Shown here: one piece after another, positions 8,201-10,424 of the stretch
Numbering within the stretch: position 1 is the stretch's first letter
How the letters are laid out: each line of letters opens with the position of its first letter
From: an uncultured Clostridia bacterium
GTDB lineage: Bacteria; Bacillota; Clostridia; Christensenellales; UBA1242
Direction of reading: 5' to 3'
DNA: 10,424 nt
Assembly: GCA_944380695.1 (NCBI GenBank)
Contig: CALWII010000025.1
Coordinates: forward strand, 1-10,424
Translations under genes and position numbers: made by a program
The notes under the pieces: generated by a model
Database searches by the model: none
The model's input: the letters and a program-made list of their open reading frames with translations, nothing else
What the model was told of the DNA's origin: nothing

Positions 8201-8746
8201 AATGGAGACAGTGTAGAGCCTGGTACTCAACTTACTCAAGGACCTTGCAATCCAACAGAACTTCTTCGTCTTCGTGGACTTGAAGGTTTGCAAGATTATT
8301 TGCTTTCAGAAGTTATTGGAGCTTATAGAAGTCAAGATGTTGGTGTAAATGATAAGCACGTTGAAATCATAGTTCGTCAAATGCTGAAAAAGGTGAAGAT
8401 AGAAGCTTCGGGTGACACTAACTTGCTTCCAGGAGAAATTGTAGATCTTTATCGTTTTGAAGATGAGAACAATCGTGTGTTGAATGAAGGTGGCATTCCA
8501 GCCACTGCGAAGAGAATTTTGCTTGGAATTACAAAAGCTGCGCTTTCGACAGAATCCTTCCTTTCAGCAGCGTCGTTCCAGGAAACTTCTAGAGTGCTTA
8601 CTGATGCAGCGTTGAAAGGCAAACAGGATAACTTGTTGGGCATAAAAGAAAATGTTATTATTGGTAAACTTATTCCAGCAGGAACGGGGCTGAAGAAATA
8701 TAGAGATGTTATGCCGGTTGTGGTTAAAGAGGAAAGCATTATTTAG
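5222..8746 (+). CDS. rpoC: DNA-directed RNA polymerase subunit beta'
   Basis: The beta' subunit carries the catalytic magnesium site of RNA polymerase. The protein is 1174 residues, normal for Bacillota. The start ATG follows rpoB by 26 nt and has GGGAG (5211-5215) 6 nt upstream. Landmarks in order: the N-terminal zinc site (60-78); the clamp-helix region that binds sigma (about 260-300); GKRVDYSGRS; the active site NADFDGD (448-454) with Asp450, Asp452 and Asp454; the bridge helix GARKG to DIAQ (758-785); the second zinc site Cys794, Cys873, Cys880 and Cys883; and the trigger loop at MRTFH (917-921), running straight on without the large proteobacterial insertion. Oddity: the first zinc site has Arg60 where the first Cys is expected, leaving only Cys62, Cys75 and Cys78. 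An additional Cys875 sits in the second site. Identity is certain. Confidence 0.99.
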   Translation: MFELNNFDSIKIGIASPEKIREWSHGEVTKPETINYRTQKPEKDGLFCEKIFGPRKDWERHCGKYKRIRYRGVVCDKCGVEVTRAKVRRERMGHIELAAPVTHIWFFRSVPSRIGTLLDLTPKVLEQIVYYVNYIVIDPKNTEFVYKQVITDKEYRDAVEKYGYGSFEVSMGAEAIKKLLSQVDLQKESKELKASLPSMKGQRRIKAIKKLEVVESFLKSGNNPTWMVLDVLPVLPPDLRPMVPLDGGRYASSDLNDLYRRVINRNNRLKKLMELGAPEVIIRNEKRMLQEAVDNLIDNGKRGRAVQGSKQRDLKSLTAMLTGKQGRFRQNLLGKRVDYSGRSVIVVGPELKMYQCGLPKEMALELFKPFIINRLIELNKTNNFKSAKRMIEREKPIVWDILAEVIKEHPVLLNRAPTLHRLSVQAFEPVLVEGRAIKLHPSVCTAFNADFDGDQMPVHVPLSIDARTEARTLMLASNNILKLADGEPIVTPTQDVILGCYSMTQILPGKKGEKSIFSSPEEAILAYQAGTLSLQAEIQVRFTKEVDGKTYSKRLTTSVGRIIFSENLPQGLLLDRSKEENYCEIECNKIVTKSDLKNIIALAYDKLGTTECSILIDKIKDLGYKYSTLIANTINAFDGSEPETKKQYVAEAESKVLENEKLFRRGLITNDEKVDANVDIWNEVQSKIDKDTLNFLKDGNPLKTIIISGARGNNHHLATLCGMVGLKTAASGQKIDIPVKSNFIQGLQPVEHFLSARGARKGLMDTALKTADSGYLTRRLVDIAQDVVVTTEDCFADNGEAVKGMWVSDLYQNGNLQEKLSDRIYGRVSVNDIINPKTGEIIVKANEMISKQQSLDVVAAGIKRVQIRTLLTCRCRHGVCAKCYGRDLSGKAQVTVGEAVGVIAAQSIGEPGTQLTMRTFHSGGSAAAADITQGLPRVEEIFEARRPKGECVLSEVAGKVSIKQDSKYYIIIVQSKDGDVEYEVKKPAVLNVKNGDSVEPGTQLTQGPCNPTELLRLRGLEGLQDYLLSEVIGAYRSQDVGVNDKHVEIIVRQMLKKVKIEASGDTNLLPGEIVDLYRFEDENNRVLNEGGIPATAKRILLGITKAALSTESFLSAASFQETSRVLTDAALKGKQDNLLGIKENVIIGKLIPAGTGLKKYRDVMPVVVKEESII

Positions 8747-9013
8747 TTTAAAACAAAATATAAATTTTGTATTTACTTTTAGTATATTAAAAAAAAAGAT
8801 TCTAGAATTTACTAGAATTTTTTTTATATACTTATATTTAATTATTTGTTTGTAAAAAATTTTTGTCTTTGGTATTAAGTCTGTTTAAAACAACAAATAT
8901 TTTATTGTAACAACAGGTTGTTTCATTTTTACTATAAAAAATAAATGATATTTTAACCGCCGATTTAAATTATTTTTTATAATTTGTTTAAAACGATTAA
9001 AAGGTTCAAAAAA
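8747..9013. other. Intergenic region between convergent rpoC and the methyltransferase gene
   Basis: This AT-rich stretch without genes holds the rpoC terminator (8792-8825) and two of three copies of GTTTAAAAC (8883-8891 and 8986-8994; the first, at 8746-8754, overlaps the last base of rpoC). The usual genes after rpoC (an L7Ae-like protein, rpsL, rpsG, fusA) are not present. Confidence 0.6.
8792..8825 (+). terminator. Intrinsic terminator of rpoBC, likely bidirectional
   Basis: ATTCTAG (8799-8805) and CTAGAAT (8812-8818) form a perfect stem around AATTTA. It is extended by one G-U pair and by an A-run (8792-8797) pairing with the T-run (8820-8825), 14 pairs in all. It lies about 45 nt after the rpoC stop. 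The A-run becomes a U-tract on the other strand, so it could also stop transcripts coming from the convergent methyltransferase gene. Confidence 0.85.
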
Positions 9014-9724
9014 TTATAAGCCCTGTTTTGTCATTTGATATACGGCGATGCCTACTGCTATTGAAAGATTAAGTGAATCTATTTTATTGGAGTGTTGAAT
9101 AAAAACTGTTTGGCCATAGCTTTTAAAATCTTTAGGAAGGCCACTCGCTTCATTACCGAAGATAAGTGCTTTGTCTTTATTGGTAAAATTGATTTTTTGT
9201 AAAGTATTCTTTCCATCAAGCATAAAAAAATATTTTATAATATTCCTATTTTCGCATAAGTAATCTTCAAAATTTTCGTATATTACAACATTTAGCGAAA
9301 AAAGTGCGCCCATTGAAGCTCTAATAACTTTGGGATTAAACACATCAACACACGGTTTTATAAACACAACATTTTTTATACCAAATCCCAATGCAGTGCG
9401 TAATATTGTGCCAACATTTCCCATATCAGAAGGATTGTGCAAAACTATTTGATTGCCGGCTTCTATCTTATTGTAATATTTATTAAATTCAGCCATTATG
9501 TAAACATTTTCTTTCCCACTTATACGCTCAATCAGTTTAGAGCCTTCTGTTATTTGAACATTATGTTTTTTGGCTAATTTGTAAATTTTTGCAATTTCCT
9601 CGCTGTTTTTCATTTCTTTATGTGTGTAAATTTTACGAATAAAATTGGGCTTTGAATTAAGTGCTTCAAACACTACAAAAGCACCTAAAGCATAACTTAC
9701 ATCATTTTCCTTTTTATAATTCAT
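9014..9724 (-). CDS. SpoU/TrmH-family RNA 2'-O-ribose methyltransferase
   Basis: A 236-residue SPOUT-class enzyme, expected to transfer a methyl group from S-adenosylmethionine to a ribose 2'-OH in rRNA or tRNA. Residues 10-80 look like the L30e-like RNA-binding domain of the family (YALGAFVVFEAL near the start). The knotted catalytic domain follows, with motif 1 from Asn97 to Arg109 (GNVGTILRT, Arg109 being the likely catalytic Arg), PKVIRASMGALF (131-142), motif 2 FGNEASGL (189-196) and motif 3 around DSLNLSIAV (216-224). Length fits the RlmB/TrmH type. The sequence does not decide between 23S rRNA and tRNA as target, so no symbol is given. The start ATG has GAGG 5 nt upstream. It runs convergent to rpoC; no clear promoter was found upstream. 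Confidence 0.9.
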   Translation of the reverse strand: MNYKKENDVSYALGAFVVFEALNSKPNFIRKIYTHKEMKNSEEIAKIYKLAKKHNVQITEGSKLIERISGKENVYIMAEFNKYYNKIEAGNQIVLHNPSDMGNVGTILRTALGFGIKNVVFIKPCVDVFNPKVIRASMGALFSLNVVIYENFEDYLCENRNIIKYFFMLDGKNTLQKINFTNKDKALIFGNEASGLPKDFKSYGQTVFIQHSNKIDSLNLSIAVGIAVYQMTKQGL

Positions 9725-10013
9725 ATAAACCTCAAATATTTTTAGAAAATATAGTCTTTCATTGTAAAAATTTTATAATAACTTTGATTTTTTTAAACAG
9801 TAAATTTCGAATAACAAACCTATAAGTTTTTTTGTTACTCTAAAGTGAAAAACAAAATATTATCAAATTAAGTTAGATATTTATTAATATTTTGTTATGT
9901 GATTTGTAAAAACTAGATATATTTTTAACTCAATAAAGCAATTTTAATTTTGTCTAAAAAAAATTAGCTTATAAAATAAAAAAGTTACTTGACAAATTTA
10001 ATTAAAAAGCAAA
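9725..10013. other. Gene-free AT-rich spacer between two minus-strand genes
   Basis: No ORF or RNA gene is supported. The region carries two AT-rich inverted repeats, TAACAAA/TTTGTTA (9812-9818 and 9831-9837) and a 12-bp one at 9851-9896. It must contain the 5' signals of the methyltransferase gene, but no -35/-10 pair with good spacing stands out on the minus strand. Confidence 0.5.
9851..9896. repeat. Perfect 12-bp AT-rich inverted repeat
   Basis: AACAAAATATTA (9851-9862) and TAATATTTTGTT (9885-9896) are exact reverse complements around a 22-nt interior. It lies between the unknown edge gene and the methyltransferase gene. It could be a weak terminator for the former, though it has few G-C pairs, and base composition alone makes such repeats fairly common. 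Confidence 0.4.
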
Positions 10014-10424
10014 TTAATATTCTGTTCGCAATTCGGTTATCAAAACTTTCTCTTTCTTTGTTCCTACCTTATGGTCAAACACCACAAATTCGACTATTAA
10101 ATTCATCAAATTTTTGTCTGCGATATATTTTATCAAATCGTTAAATCCAGGTATTTTCCAAAGCTTGTCATCGTACATATTTGTAAAAACAGAAATATCA
10201 TCGGCATTTCTGTGATTTGCGTTTTTATTCGTTGAAGCAGTTAGCTCCACTTTATCTCCGCTTACAAAAATATCTCCAATAAGCGTCAATTCACCGTAAG
10301 AGTAAAATGATACGGCTATTGAAAAAGATGAGGTGTATTTTTTTGATATGCTTTCTACTTCATCTTTATTAGCATAATAATAATTTCCCAATGGATTTTC
10401 TACATCTCGTAAAACATATTGCTT
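10014..10424 (-). CDS. Hypothetical protein, 5' end beyond the window
   Basis: The frame is open from the stop TAA (10014-10016 on the minus strand) to the right edge of the window, giving the last 136 residues of a longer protein. I do not recognise the family. An in-frame TTG at 10391 has no ribosome binding site, and the frame continues upstream of it as KQYVLRDVENP, so the real start is probably outside the window. The visible part mixes charged and aromatic residues and ends in two beta-like stretches near the C-terminus (LMNLIVEFVVF and KVLITEL). It has no signal peptide or membrane segment in view and few Cys or other obvious catalytic motifs. It lies upstream of the methyltransferase gene on the same strand but about 290 nt away, so it is probably not co-transcribed. 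Confidence 0.6.
   Translation of the reverse strand, partial: KQYVLRDVENPLGNYYYANKDEVESISKKYTSSFSIAVSFYSYGELTLIGDIFVSGDKVELTASTNKNANHRNADDISVFTNMYDDKLWKIPGFNDLIKYIADKNLMNLIVEFVVFDHKVGTKKEKVLITELRTEY

Noticed and set aside
8967..8985. AAATTAT/ATAATTT hairpin as terminator of the methyltransferase gene
   Set aside because: A stem of only A-T pairs with no U-tract after it on the minus strand; too weak to call.
8746..8994. GTTTAAAAC copies as a CRISPR array
   Set aside because: The shared unit is only 9 bp, with spacing over 100 nt and unequal, and there are no cas genes.
9989..10019. TTGACA at 9989 as a plus-strand promoter
   Set aside because: The best -10-like sequence is 19 or more bases away and no plus-strand gene follows.
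10389..10391. TTG (minus strand) as start of the right-edge gene
   Set aside because: No ribosome binding site precedes it and the frame stays open to the window edge, so the gene is more likely truncated.

Overview
The window looks like chromosomal DNA of a low-GC Bacillota (Firmicutes), probably of the Clostridia type. It is AT-rich throughout, has clear GGAGG-type ribosome binding sites, and the RpoB and RpoC sequences follow the Bacillus/Clostridium pattern, lacking the large insertions found in the proteobacterial subunits. The genus cannot be named from the sequence alone. All genes close on TAA or TAG and no in-frame TGA is seen, so there is no sign of a recoded stop.

Layout. Positions 1-188 hold no gene but carry a promoter with a perfect TATAAT. 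It is followed by a hairpin lying almost at the predicted 5' end of the transcript, which buries a strong Shine-Dalgarno sequence. Then come a possible 18-codon upstream ORF (189-245) and a cytosolic transglutaminase-like protein gene (235-942). Positions 943-1487 are a long gap that ends in a very strong promoter and a roughly 140-nt rpoB leader containing a terminator-like hairpin. rpoB (1488-5195) and rpoC (5222-8746) follow as a two-gene operon with 26 nt between them, closed by a clean terminator (8792-8825). On the minus strand, convergent with rpoC, are a SpoU/TrmH-family RNA 2'-O-methyltransferase (9014-9724) and, at the right edge, the 3' part of an unrecognised gene (10014-10424).

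How the parts fit. The core of the window is housekeeping: the two catalytic subunits of RNA polymerase, apparently transcribed from their own promoter and possibly controlled by early termination in the leader. The ribosomal protein genes that usually precede rpoB (rplKAJL) and the rpsL/rpsG/fusA genes that often follow rpoC are both absent, so the usual cluster is broken up here. The other genes have no obvious pathway link to RNA polymerase.

Most worth a second look: (i) loss of one of the four zinc-binding cysteines of the beta' N-terminal zinc site (Arg60); (ii) four substitutions in the rifamycin pocket of beta; (iii) a Tyr in place of the normally invariant His of the beta motif GRHGNKG; (iv) the terminator-like rpoB leader; and (v) the Shine-Dalgarno-masking hairpin with an overlapping upstream ORF before the transglutaminase-like gene. 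I see no complete novel multi-gene system, CRISPR array, mobile element, tRNA or rRNA.
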